Part shown: positions 7,258 to 15,889 of the stretch, in pieces
Layout: each line of letters begins with the position of its first letter
Numbering within the stretch: position 1 is the stretch's first letter
Source: DATAWK01 sp036267255
Lineage (GTDB): Bacteria > Acidobacteriota > Terriglobia > Terriglobales > Acidobacteriaceae
Direction: 5' to 3'
DNA length: 64,000 nt
NCBI GenBank assembly: GCA_036267255.1
Contig: DATAWK010000041.1
Location: 1-64,000 of the forward strand
Notes under the pieces: model-generated
Database searches by the model: none
What the model was told of the DNA's origin: nothing
What the model saw: only the letters and a program-made list of their open reading frames with translations
Position numbers and translations under genes: made by a program

Positions 7258-10011
7258 TCAGCTATCCAACAGCTGGCGCACGGCATTCTCCAGGCGCTCC
7301 GTTAGCTCTGCGTTGGATTCGTTTCCATCCGGAACGACCCTGTCTCCCACAACGACTTCCAGTCCCGGTGGGCGCAGCCAGCGGCGCTGTTGTCTGGCTT
7401 CTCCCAGCCCGCGCAAGGCCATCGGCACCACGTTGGTCCGCGACTGCTGCACCAGCATGCCGATGCCAGGACGAAAGTGCTGCAGACGACCATCGTCCGC
7501 GCGGTGGCCCTCCGGAAAAACCAGCACGTTATAGCCGTGATCGAGCGCGTGCCCGGCATGCTGAAAACTTTGCCGCAGGCCGGCTCCTGCAGGCATGGGA
7601 AACACATTGAACAAAGCCGTGACCAGCCAATACTCGATGGGCGCCAGCAGGTTGAAGAACCAGTTGCCCTGGCTCCTGCGAAGACGCCAGTCCATCAGAA
7701 TATTTTCGGACATGGCAACCGCCATGCGCCGTCGCACATGCGCTGGAAGCGCGTATAGCAGCAAGGGGCCATCGATATAGGTCACATGGTTGGCAATATA
7801 GATGGCCGGTTGAGGACTGTTTGGATCGCTGGGTGAACCTGCCGCTGCTACGTGGCGAACGCGTGGATGCGCCAGCAGCCAGACCAGCGGACGAACAATG
7901 ATCTCCAGAAAAAGCACACGTGCTGCCTGCACCGGCGCACTCCACGGCCAACGTGGATACGGCAGTTCGAATCGCTGCGCTTCCCGTGGTTGTAGCCGGA
8001 TAGTTTCCGCAGGCGCGGATTTTTCATCCCCTGCCGATGCCGCAGTCTCTGCTCCTGCAAGGGCGCCGGGTACTGTTGCTGCGGCTGGCCTTTGCGGCTC
8101 CAGCTCGCGACGGACCAGTTGCCGCAGGTCGCCGAGCGTATGCGCTGCAGCGAGAGCCTCATCGGAAACAGCAACGCCGAATTCCTGTTCCATCGCCAGC
8201 GCCAGTTGCACGCGGGCCAGGCTGTCCAGATGCAAATCGAGCGTAAGATCGGCGGCATCTCCAGCAGCTTCGGCGGATTTGGGCACGGGCTGCCCGGTTG
8301 CCGTTTCCAGAAGATGCAGCAGCCGGTCCTGCGGATACGCCTGCGTCTGCTCCGGCTTGGCCCCGTGCAATGGCGACGCCAGCCTTGTGTTGACCCAGGC
8401 AGTGACCTGGCGGCGCAACAACTTGCCCAGCGTGGTGTGTGGAAACTCCAACTCCGGCCAGCGCAATGCGTGGCGCACGCGTTGAAACTCCGGCAGGGAT
8501 TGATTGGCGGCCTGCACGATACGCTGCAATGCGGCATCGCCTGCGCCGTTGACGGCAGTGTCCGCAGAAATATTTCCTTCATCCAGAAGCAGAGCGGCGA
8601 CAGGCTCCGGTCCATAGGGACCATCCCAGCCAACAACCACGACATCGCGCACACCGGGCTGCCGGCGCAAGGCTTCTTCGATATCCGTCGGATGAATGTT
8701 CAATCCCGCAGCGGTCACGATGACATCACCTTTGCGCCCAAGAAAATGCATCTGGCCGCTGGCGTCCATCGCCGCCAGATCGCCCGTGGCCAGCCATGGA
8801 TCGGAGGTTGGTTCCATGCGTCCCTTGCGCCACATGGATTGCGCCACCATGGGACCGCGCACCAGAATCTCTCCATCTTCGGCCACACGCACTTCGCGGC
8901 CCGGCAACAGCTTGCCGACAGAGCCCTGCGCTACGCGGAGGGGATGATTCAGCGTGATCAGCGCCGTGGTCTCCGTCATGCCATAGCCCTGCACCAGCGC
9001 GAAGGCCAGCGTGTTCCAGAACAACTCCAGCTCCGCAGGCAACGCAGCGCCGCCACTGACAAAGGCCCAGAACTTCCAGCCAAAGCTGCGATGCACATCG
9101 CGAAAATGCCACCAGCGCGTCCAGACACGTTGGGGCTGCGCCGCAGCCAAACGCGCGGAAAGATTTGGCACCGTGGCCTCCAGATGCCTGCGCAGCAGTT
9201 CCAGCACGCGCGGCACCACAGCAGCAACGGAGATGCGTTCCGCGCGAATACGTTCCACCAGATGCGCAGCCAGCAGGTTGTCTTCGTAATGCACCTGCGC
9301 GGCCAGCAGGGGTGGCACCCACAGGCCCATGAACTGGCCGAAGACATGGCTGAGCGGCAGCGTATGCAGAAAACGCAGCGGATGCACGATGCGTTCATAC
9401 TTGCGGTACTTGATGATTTCGCTTTCCAGCACCTGCAGGCTGGCAAGCACATTGCCGTGTGTATGCACGACGCCCTTCGGCTCCGACGTTGTGCCAGAAG
9501 TAAAGAGAATCTGCAGCGGCGTTTCCCGGTTCAGCGAAGGCTCCGGTGTCAGCAGTGGCGCGACGGGAAGCTGCTGGCGGCATTGCTCGAATGTTAGTTG
9601 AGGAATGCGCGAAGGAAGTTGCGACAGATGCGCGGCATCGCCGATCACGAGCAGCGGCGCGACATCGGCCAGCACGCGCGTGGCAAATTCCACGCTGCCG
9701 TGGGCGTCCAGCGGAACCACCAGCACGCCACGCAGCACGCAAGCGAAGAAGGCTGCGACCCACTCTGCAGAATTTGCGCCCCACAGCAGCACGCGTTCGC
9801 CGGGAGCGATTTTCTGTTGCGCCAGGAGCGCCGAAAATCTTCCAGCCAGATGGGCCAGCTCCGCATACGACGTGGCTACGCGGCGGTTGCCGGGATAGCT
9901 GACCACGGCAATCTGCTTTCCGTGGCGGACAAAATCGTCAACAAGACTGGCCAGATGCGATCGCATATTTGCACGGTGCGCGAACTGCCGCGCGATGGCG
10001 CGCAGTTGCAT
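7258..10011 (-). CDS. acyl-ligase / acyl carrier / PlsC acyltransferase fusion protein
   Basis: A 917-residue three-domain protein. Residues 25-550 are an AMP-dependent ligase with P-loop LFTSGTTSEPKGVVHTHGN (169-187), GYGMTETTA (342-350), the GD of LATGDLAAMD (about 410) and the A10 lysine in TTLGKLLRR (Lys530). Residues 555-635 form an acyl carrier domain with LDLHLDSLA (Ser597 as phosphopantetheine site). Residues 690-917 form a PlsC-type acyltransferase with NHVTYID (741-747) and FPEGHR (832-837). It could activate a fatty acid, hold it on its own carrier and transfer it to a glycerophospholipid or other acceptor. Domain order differs from Aas, which has the acyltransferase first. The start may be the ATG at 9966 instead. 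It closes the phoH-ybeY-corC-like run after a 45-base gap. Confidence 0.88.
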   Translation of the reverse strand: MQLRAIARQFAHRANMRSHLASLVDDFVRHGKQIAVVSYPGNRRVATSYAELAHLAGRFSALLAQQKIAPGERVLLWGANSAEWVAAFFACVLRGVLVVPLDAHGSVEFATRVLADVAPLLVIGDAAHLSQLPSRIPQLTFEQCRQQLPVAPLLTPEPSLNRETPLQILFTSGTTSEPKGVVHTHGNVLASLQVLESEIIKYRKYERIVHPLRFLHTLPLSHVFGQFMGLWVPPLLAAQVHYEDNLLAAHLVERIRAERISVAAVVPRVLELLRRHLEATVPNLSARLAAAQPQRVWTRWWHFRDVHRSFGWKFWAFVSGGAALPAELELFWNTLAFALVQGYGMTETTALITLNHPLRVAQGSVGKLLPGREVRVAEDGEILVRGPMVAQSMWRKGRMEPTSDPWLATGDLAAMDASGQMHFLGRKGDVIVTAAGLNIHPTDIEEALRRQPGVRDVVVVGWDGPYGPEPVAALLLDEGNISADTAVNGAGDAALQRIVQAANQSLPEFQRVRHALRWPELEFPHTTLGKLLRRQVTAWVNTRLASPLHGAKPEQTQAYPQDRLLHLLETATGQPVPKSAEAAGDAADLTLDLHLDSLARVQLALAMEQEFGVAVSDEALAAAHTLGDLRQLVRRELEPQRPAAATVPGALAGAETAASAGDEKSAPAETIRLQPREAQRFELPYPRWPWSAPVQAARVLFLEIIVRPLVWLLAHPRVRHVAAAGSPSDPNSPQPAIYIANHVTYIDGPLLLYALPAHVRRRMAVAMSENILMDWRLRRSQGNWFFNLLAPIEYWLVTALFNVFPMPAGAGLRQSFQHAGHALDHGYNVLVFPEGHRADDGRLQHFRPGIGMLVQQSRTNVVPMALRGLGEARQQRRWLRPPGLEVVVGDRVVPDGNESNAELTERLENAVRQLLDS

Positions 10012-10056
10012 GCACTAGGATGATTTTGCCCTGTCGCTGGCGGGAAGGCTAGTCCA

Positions 10057-11364
10057 CTACGCCGGCGATGGTTCTTCCGGCGCGTGCAATCTACGCAGAC
10101 GCAGACGCTCCACGCGGCGGCTGGACGAGGCCAGCACCTCGAACCGCAGGCCATCCATCTCGATCACTTCGCCGGCCAGAGGAATGCGTCCGGCAACCTC
10201 CGTCACCAGTCCGCCCAGTGTTGTCGATTCATACTCGTCCGACAGCAGAAGATCCGCGTCCTGCCCGAAGAGCGCGTCCATGTGTGCCAGCTCAAAGTTA
10301 CCCGGCACGATCACAGAGCCGTCGGGTTCGTGCTGCGGAGTGTCCTCCCCACCGGGGATTTCATGCTCATCCGTAATAGTGCCGACGATCTCTTCCAGCA
10401 AATCTTCAATCGTCACCAGCCCGGCAACACCGCCGTACTCGTCGATGACGATCATCATGTGCTGCTTGTCCTGCTGCATCTCGCGCAGCAGCATCTGTAC
10501 CCGCTTGGTCTCCGGTGTGAATGCCGCGGGACGCACGATCTGCTCCACGGTGCGATGCGTGGCATCGGCGTCGGTGACCTGCAGCAGATCGTGTACGAAG
10601 GCAATGCCGACGATATCGTCGAGCGACTTCTGATAGACCGGGACACGCGAGTAGGCGTGCGTGCGCAGAGCTTCGGTAAAGTTGGCCAGCGTTGTCGTGG
10701 TCGAAACGGCAAACATTGCCGGACGCGGCGTCATCACTTCGCGAACGACTTTGTCGCCAAACTCCACAGCAGATCGAATGAGCGCGCGGTCGCTCTCTTC
10801 CAGGATGCCCTCTTCCTTACCGGCTTCAATCAACGCCTCGACGGCCTCTGCCGGATGCTCTTCCGTCTCCGGCTTATTCTGTTCGGCCAGCGCAGCCACA
10901 GACAGCAGGAAGCCCAGAACCACGGTCACCGGCAGCAGCAGATAAAAAAGAAATCGCAGCAACCAGGTAAGTCGCACGATCCACAAACCGCGCGTCCGCG
11001 TAAAAAACAGCTGCGGCAAAAACCGGTTGAAAAACAGGATTACCAGCACGATGGCGAAGAGTGCCTGTGCGATTTCGCCTCCCTTGGGGGGAAGGTCGGC
11101 AAACAAGCGGCGATCAAACAGCAGCTCCCCGAATAGCAGAGCCAGCGCCGCGATCGACAAATGGGTCAGCAGCCCCGCGGAGAGTGCAATGCGCTCACGA
11201 CTCATGCCAAGATGCGGCTCGACGCGCTGCTCCCACGCGTCAATATTTTCCTGAAACTCGCGGGAGAGAAATTTTCCCATTTCAAAATACAAGCGGTCGA
11301 TGTAGGAGTTCAGCGTGAGCACGACCAACAGCAGCAGCATGACAAAGAAGATGAGGTAGGTCAT
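10057..11364 (-). CDS. CorC/HlyC family CBS-domain membrane protein
   Basis: A 435-residue hemolysin-family protein. The N-terminal third is hydrophobic (residues 2-17, 60-80, 100-115, 130-160), matching the DUF21/CNNM-type membrane part, although it is less canonical than usual. A CBS pair follows (VMTPRPAMFAVSTTTTL, FVHDLLQV; then VVIDEYGGVAGLVTIEDLLEEIVG) and a C-terminal transporter-associated CorC_HlyC domain (residues 340-425). Members are linked to Mg/Co efflux. Its ATG overlaps the ybeY stop by four bases (ATGA), so the two are translationally coupled. The order phoH-ybeY-corC is conserved in many bacteria. Confidence 0.88.
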   Translation of the reverse strand: MTYLIFFVMLLLLVVLTLNSYIDRLYFEMGKFLSREFQENIDAWEQRVEPHLGMSRERIALSAGLLTHLSIAALALLFGELLFDRRLFADLPPKGGEIAQALFAIVLVILFFNRFLPQLFFTRTRGLWIVRLTWLLRFLFYLLLPVTVVLGFLLSVAALAEQNKPETEEHPAEAVEALIEAGKEEGILEESDRALIRSAVEFGDKVVREVMTPRPAMFAVSTTTTLANFTEALRTHAYSRVPVYQKSLDDIVGIAFVHDLLQVTDADATHRTVEQIVRPAAFTPETKRVQMLLREMQQDKQHMMIVIDEYGGVAGLVTIEDLLEEIVGTITDEHEIPGGEDTPQHEPDGSVIVPGNFELAHMDALFGQDADLLLSDEYESTTLGGLVTEVAGRIPLAGEVIEMDGLRFEVLASSSRRVERLRLRRLHAPEEPSPA

Positions 11365-11888
11365 GCGCGGCCTCTCCGATGTGCGGAGCGCCCAATTTCC
11401 GCACGCGCGATGAGAGCCGTAGGCAAGCGAAAGCGTCGCCGCAACTGCTCTTCGCGGGTTGCCATTTCGCCGGAATCGATTTCGTGGTCATATCCGGCCA
11501 GATGCAGCAGGCCATGCAGCAGCAGGATGCGCACTTCCGTTTCCAGCGGATGCCGAAAGCTGCGAGCCTGGCGCGCTGCGGTATCGAGCGAGATGGCCAG
11601 ATCGCCGGCAAGAGGCGGCTGTGTGTTTTTTACGGGTACATCCGCTGCGGGAAACGAAAGCACGTCCGTCGGTTTATCCTTGCCGCGAAATTCGCGATTC
11701 AGACGACGCAGGCTGCGGTCGGTCGTCAGCAGAACGGAAACCTGGCCGGAAATGCCGACTGCATGGCGTGCGCGGCGCAGAAAACCGCGTAAAGCAGGCA
11801 AAGACGGGGCAGGCGCGCGTAGAGATGGGAATTGTTTTTGAAGACCGCCCGAAGCGGCGTGCGTACCTGGAAGATCGAGCGTAATCAT
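11361..11888 (-). CDS. ybeY: endoribonuclease YbeY, rRNA maturation factor
   Basis: A 175-residue metal-dependent endoribonuclease for 16S rRNA 3' end maturation and ribosome quality control. The zinc-binding motif HGLLHLAGYDHE is near the C-terminus, and the family signature LNREFRGKDKPTDVLSFP precedes it. The ATG at 11888 gives the normal length; a longer frame upstream overlaps phoH and has no family similarity. No strong ribosome site is seen. Phosphate-starvation-type phoH lies immediately upstream (95 bases) and the CorC-like gene overlaps its stop by four bases, the standard operon. Confidence 0.93.
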   Translation of the reverse strand: MITLDLPGTHAASGGLQKQFPSLRAPAPSLPALRGFLRRARHAVGISGQVSVLLTTDRSLRRLNREFRGKDKPTDVLSFPAADVPVKNTQPPLAGDLAISLDTAARQARSFRHPLETEVRILLLHGLLHLAGYDHEIDSGEMATREEQLRRRFRLPTALIARAEIGRSAHRRGRA

Positions 11889-11982
11889 GAGGTAATTGGA
11901 ATAGATATCGGATTCACGCAGCACAGATGCCGCGCGCAATCGCGTTGTCCTTGCATCGTATCGCAATTTTCTGAACGCAGCG

Positions 11983-13005
11983 TTATTGCGGCTGCATACG
12001 CGCCTTGGTTGTCTGTTCCGCCGGCAAAGCTTCCGGCAGCTCCAGGGGCAGCTCCCGCTGCGCGCGCAGAAAGTTGTCATAAGCGCGCACCACGCGCTGC
12101 ACCAGCTGGTGACGCACAACATCTTCATTTTCAAAATGACAGAAGCGAACGCCTTCCACACCTTTCAAAACTTCCATCGCTTCCAGCAAGCCGGATTTGC
12201 GCGGATTGGGCAGATCGATCTGCGTCACGTCTCCCGTAATCACAGCCTTGGAGTTGTTGCCCATGCGCGTCAAAAACATCTTCATCTGTTCGCTGGTGGT
12301 GTTCTGCGCTTCATCCATGATGATGAAGGCATCGTTCAGCGTGCGACCGCGCATAAAAGCCAGCGGCGCGACTTCGATCACATTGCGCTCCAGCATCTTG
12401 TCCACGCGGTCCGGCTCCAGCAAATCGTAGAGCGCGTCATACAGCGGGCGCAGATATGGATCGACCTTTTCCTGCAACGTGCCGGGAAGAAAACCGAGCC
12501 GCTCTCCGGCTTCGACCGCAGGACGCACCAGCACCATGCGGCTGACTTTTTTGGCGGCGAGTGCAGCGACGGCCATCGCCACAGCCAGGTAGGTTTTGCC
12601 CGTGCCAGCCGGGCCAATGCCAAAGACCATGTCCGACTGCTCAATAGCATCGAGATAATGCCGCTGATTCAGCGAGCGCGGCTGCACCATGCGGCGAATG
12701 CCGCTGGAGCGCTGCTTGCCGCTCTCCACCAGGCTGCGCAATGTAACTGCGGGATCGGCCACCACCAGTTTCAGCATGCCGTTCAGCTCGCCGTTCTGCA
12801 GCGTCACGCCACTTTTTCGCAGCGCTTCATAATCGGCGAAGATGCGCTCGACACGCGTGATGCTCTCCGCTTCGCCTTCAATGTACAAGGCATCGGAGCG
12901 CAGGTTGATGCGTACTTTCAGGGAGTCTTCCAGGAGATGTAGATTTTCGTCGCGGGTGCCAAACAACGGCTCAATATTGGGAGTGATCTCGATGGCCTTT
13001 TTCAT
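11983..13005 (-). CDS. phoH: PhoH family ATPase
   Basis: A 340-residue PhoH/YbeZ-type P-loop NTPase. An N-terminal KH-like region (about residues 20-75) precedes the ATPase, with Walker A GIGPAGTGKTYLAVAMAV near residue 130 and Walker B FIIMDEAQNTTSEQMKMFLTRMG. Sensor motif KAVITGDVTQIDLP follows. The ATG at 13005 is chosen; the preceding TTG at 13008 is the only alternative nearby. PhoH acts with YbeY in RNA metabolism, consistent with the adjacent ybeY. Confidence 0.93.
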   Translation of the reverse strand: MKKAIEITPNIEPLFGTRDENLHLLEDSLKVRINLRSDALYIEGEAESITRVERIFADYEALRKSGVTLQNGELNGMLKLVVADPAVTLRSLVESGKQRSSGIRRMVQPRSLNQRHYLDAIEQSDMVFGIGPAGTGKTYLAVAMAVAALAAKKVSRMVLVRPAVEAGERLGFLPGTLQEKVDPYLRPLYDALYDLLEPDRVDKMLERNVIEVAPLAFMRGRTLNDAFIIMDEAQNTTSEQMKMFLTRMGNNSKAVITGDVTQIDLPNPRKSGLLEAMEVLKGVEGVRFCHFENEDVVRHQLVQRVVRAYDNFLRAQRELPLELPEALPAEQTTKARMQPQ

Positions 13006-13372
13006 CAATGCGTTGGATTCCCTTCCTCAGGGTTGGGTTGGAACTGGGGGACACAGTGCTCTGCCGCGCGAACGGGTAGCAGCGCAGAACACCTATAGGT
13101 AAAGGATGCAGAGTGTGGAAGAACCGATGCAAACACAGCAGCAGCGGATGCTTTGGCGGTTGGCGCCAATTTGCTTTCGTGGCTGGTCAGCGGGACGATG
13201 ATGGGCACAGAGTAGCTCCGGGAAACGAGCGCGTCAACCGGCAAACGAAAAAAATTGCGGCAAATGGAAAATTTTGCACCTGCACGATCCCCGCATGCCG
13301 CAACCCATGCAGCTGACACGGGCCAGTTGCAATGAGTTACATTGGTTGCAGTAATTTCTGGAGCGCCTCACC
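13006..13372. other. divergent intergenic region, no gene recognised
   Basis: This gap separates the leftward phoH operon from the rightward M61 peptidase gene. I see no supported coding frame or RNA gene. A possible promoter for the peptidase is TTGCAA (13327-13332) followed after 17 bases by AGTAAT (13350-13355), a weak match. The stretch 13245-13280 is A-rich and could carry the phoH-side promoter. Confidence 0.4.
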
Positions 13373-15325
13373 ATGAGATTTTCCCGCCCTGGCTACGCGG
13401 CTGCCATCGTGGCCGCCTTCTCGATTGTTTTGACCCCTGCAGCATTTTCGCAAAACTCACCGGGCCCTCAACCGGTTCCGCTGCCCCCGCCGATCGTTGC
13501 GCCCGCAGACACAGCCTATCCCGGCACCATCGATCTGCTGGTCAATCTGACGGACGACACACGCGGCATTGTCGGCGTGCATGAGACGATCCCTGTTACG
13601 CCCGGCAGCCATCTGACGCTGCTGTATCCGCAGTGGATTCCCGGCAACCACTCTCCGACCGGGCCGATATCCAAGCTGGGCGGTCTGGTGGTGACGGACC
13701 AGGGCAAGCGCGTGAACTGGGTGCGTGACCGTGTGAACGTCTACGCCTTTCACATCCATGTTCCGCAAGGCGCAAGCAAGCTCGACGTCGACTTCCAGTA
13801 TCTTTCTCCGCTTCGCGGCAGAGAGGGCCGCATCCGGTTCACCACGGAGATGGTGGACCTGTCGTGGAACACCGCACTGCTGTATCCCGCAGGACATTTC
13901 TCGCGGCGCATCACCTTTTCGCCAAGCGTAAAACTGCCGGAAGGCTGGAAGTTTGCGACCGCACTGGAGACCAGTGCGCAGGATGGCAATCTTATCCACT
14001 TCAAAGATACGACGCTGAACACGCTGGTCGATTCTCCGCTCTATGCGGGCCTTTATTCCAAGCGTCTGGACCTGTCGACCGATAGCAGCAACCAGGTCCA
14101 TCTGGATGTCTTCGCCGACCAGCCGAGCGATCTCGCCATTACGCCGGAAGAGTTGCAAGCCCATCGCAATCTGGTAGAACAGGCGGCCAAGCTGTTCCAG
14201 TCGCATCACTACAGCCATTACGATTTTCTGCTTTCCATCAGCAAGAAAGTTGGCGGCGAGGGACTGGAGCACCATCAATCCAGTGAAGACGGAACGGACG
14301 CCAACTACTTTACCGATTGGGCTGCAGGCGTCGATGAAAGCGATCTGCTGGCGCACGAGTACACGCATTCATGGAATGGCAAGTTCCGGCGGCCAGCCGA
14401 CCTGTGGACGCCGAACTTCAATGTTCCCATGCAGGACGATCTGCTGTGGGTATATGAAGGACTGACCCAATATTACGGTTATGTGCTGACAGCACGCTCC
14501 GGGATGCGGACACCCGCGCAGACGCGCGATCTGATGGCGGAGATTGCCGCCTACTTCGACATCAGCCAGGGCCGCACATGGCGCCCCCTGGTCGACACCA
14601 CCAACCAGCCGACGATTTCGCAGCGATCTCCGGTGACCTGGGTAAGCTGGCAGCGTTCGGAAGATTACTACGACGAAGGACTGCTCATCTGGCTGGATGC
14701 CGATACCAAAATTCGTGAGATGAGCGGCGGCCAGAAATCTCTCGATGACTTTGCCCGGCTCTTCTATGGAATCGACAACGGCAGCTATATCACGAAGACC
14801 TACACCTTCGATGACATCGTGGCTGCGTTGAACAAAGTTCAACCGTACGACTGGGCCACATTCCTGCGCACGCGGGTGTATGAACTGGCTCCGCATACGC
14901 CGGAAGACGGCTTTACCCGTGGCGGCTATCGCCTCAGCTACAGCGACACCGCTCCGGCATGGTTGAAGGCTGCAGAAGCGGCATCCCCCAGGCGCGGCAT
15001 CAGCTTCGCTACGTCGCTGGGTTTCAGCGTCGGTAAGGGTGGCGCTTTGGGCAATGTCTGGTGGAACAGCGTCGCCTTCAAAGCGGGCATCACGCCGAAC
15101 ATGCAATTGCTGGCCGTGAATAGCGAGACCTACACGGCGGACCGGCTGCGCGCCGCCATTGTCGCGGCGGAAAAGAGCAAGGATCCCATCAAACTGCTGA
15201 TGAAGCGAGGCGATACCATCCTGAGCTTTGATCTGGATTACCACGACGGGCTGCGCTATCCGTCTCTGGAACGCGTGAATGGCACTCCCGATCGTCTGGA
15301 TGCCATTCTTGCCCCCTTGAAATAG
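13373..15325 (+). CDS. M61 family glycyl aminopeptidase-like protease with PDZ domain
   Basis: A 650-residue secreted metallopeptidase. A Sec signal peptide covers residues 1-26 (RPGYAAAIVAAFSIVLTPAA, cleavage after AFS). An N-terminal beta-sandwich (35-200) is followed by the gluzincin catalytic domain with HEYTH (328-332, zinc ligands and catalytic Glu) and the downstream zinc Glu in LLWVYEGLTQYYG. A PDZ-like domain lies near residues 540-625 (GFSVGKGGALGNVWWNSVAFKAGI). M61 enzymes prefer N-terminal Gly or Ala. The gene stands alone on the plus strand with GGAG 10 bases before the ATG. It probably acts in the periplasm on peptides. Confidence 0.93.
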   Translation: MRFSRPGYAAAIVAAFSIVLTPAAFSQNSPGPQPVPLPPPIVAPADTAYPGTIDLLVNLTDDTRGIVGVHETIPVTPGSHLTLLYPQWIPGNHSPTGPISKLGGLVVTDQGKRVNWVRDRVNVYAFHIHVPQGASKLDVDFQYLSPLRGREGRIRFTTEMVDLSWNTALLYPAGHFSRRITFSPSVKLPEGWKFATALETSAQDGNLIHFKDTTLNTLVDSPLYAGLYSKRLDLSTDSSNQVHLDVFADQPSDLAITPEELQAHRNLVEQAAKLFQSHHYSHYDFLLSISKKVGGEGLEHHQSSEDGTDANYFTDWAAGVDESDLLAHEYTHSWNGKFRRPADLWTPNFNVPMQDDLLWVYEGLTQYYGYVLTARSGMRTPAQTRDLMAEIAAYFDISQGRTWRPLVDTTNQPTISQRSPVTWVSWQRSEDYYDEGLLIWLDADTKIREMSGGQKSLDDFARLFYGIDNGSYITKTYTFDDIVAALNKVQPYDWATFLRTRVYELAPHTPEDGFTRGGYRLSYSDTAPAWLKAAEAASPRRGISFATSLGFSVGKGGALGNVWWNSVAFKAGITPNMQLLAVNSETYTADRLRAAIVAAEKSKDPIKLLMKRGDTILSFDLDYHDGLRYPSLERVNGTPDRLDAILAPLK

Positions 15326-15532
15326 CGGCATGGATGCGGAATGTTTCGAGAGGATGCGGAGGACGGCACAGGCAGCAACTGTCCTTCGCATCGTTACGGT
15401 TTCGGTTGACCGGGTGCCGCGATTCCCTTAAACTTAAGAATTGCGACCCGATTGATTTTTCTTTCTTCTATTTGACCGGGTTTCGCATTCTATTCCAGAC
15501 CAAAAGTTTAGTTTTAAGCGAAAGAGAGTTTC

Positions 15533-15811
15533 ATGGCGAATCACGTATCCTCGCTGAAGCGAGCCCGGCAGACCGAAACCCGCACGGCCGTCAATCGTGC
15601 CAACCGTACCAAGATGCGCAGCAGCCTGCGCGCCATGCGCGAGGCCCTGACAGCGGGCGACGCCAAGGCAGCCGGTGAGCAGTACAAGAAGACGGTATCG
15701 ATCCTGGACAAAAGCGTGCAGAAGGGCGTGCTGCATGACAACACCGCCTCCCGCTACAAGAGCCGCCTGAACACGCGGGTCAAAAATCTGACCGTTAAAA
15801 AGAGCGCCTAG
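15533..15811 (+). CDS. rpsT: 30S ribosomal protein S20
   Basis: A 92-residue basic helical protein with the S20 N-terminus MANHVSSLKRARQTETRTA and the C-terminal SRYKSRLNTRVKNLT. It binds 16S rRNA early in small-subunit assembly. AAAGAGAG lies 7 bases upstream of the ATG. It is monocistronic: a 207-base gap precedes it and a strong hairpin follows at 15835-15861. Confidence 0.97.
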   Translation: MANHVSSLKRARQTETRTAVNRANRTKMRSSLRAMREALTAGDAKAAGEQYKKTVSILDKSVQKGVLHDNTASRYKSRLNTRVKNLTVKKSA

Positions 15812-15834
15812 GCATTCCAGATATCAACGAAATA

Positions 15835-15861
15835 CCCCAGGTGAGCTGTCCGCACCTGGGG
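15835..15861. terminator. bidirectional terminator between rpsT and glycosyltransferase gene
   Basis: CCCCAGGTG and CACCTGGGG form a perfect 9-base GC-rich stem with a 9-base loop. It sits between the convergent rpsT and glycosyltransferase genes, 23 bases beyond the rpsT stop. On the minus strand TATTTCGTT follows, on the plus strand CATTCGCTT. Confidence 0.7.
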
Positions 15862-15889
15862 CATTCGCTTCATGAGAAGCCAGCATTTT

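Noticed and set aside
8092..9597. 501-codon open frame on the plus strand
   Set aside because: Entirely antisense to the ligase-ACP-acyltransferase gene; its composition (many Gln, Arg, His) is that of a shadow frame.
13005..13319. 104-codon frame on the minus strand before phoH
   Set aside because: No ribosome site, overlaps the phoH start and shows no recognisable pattern; the region is better read as a promoter gap.
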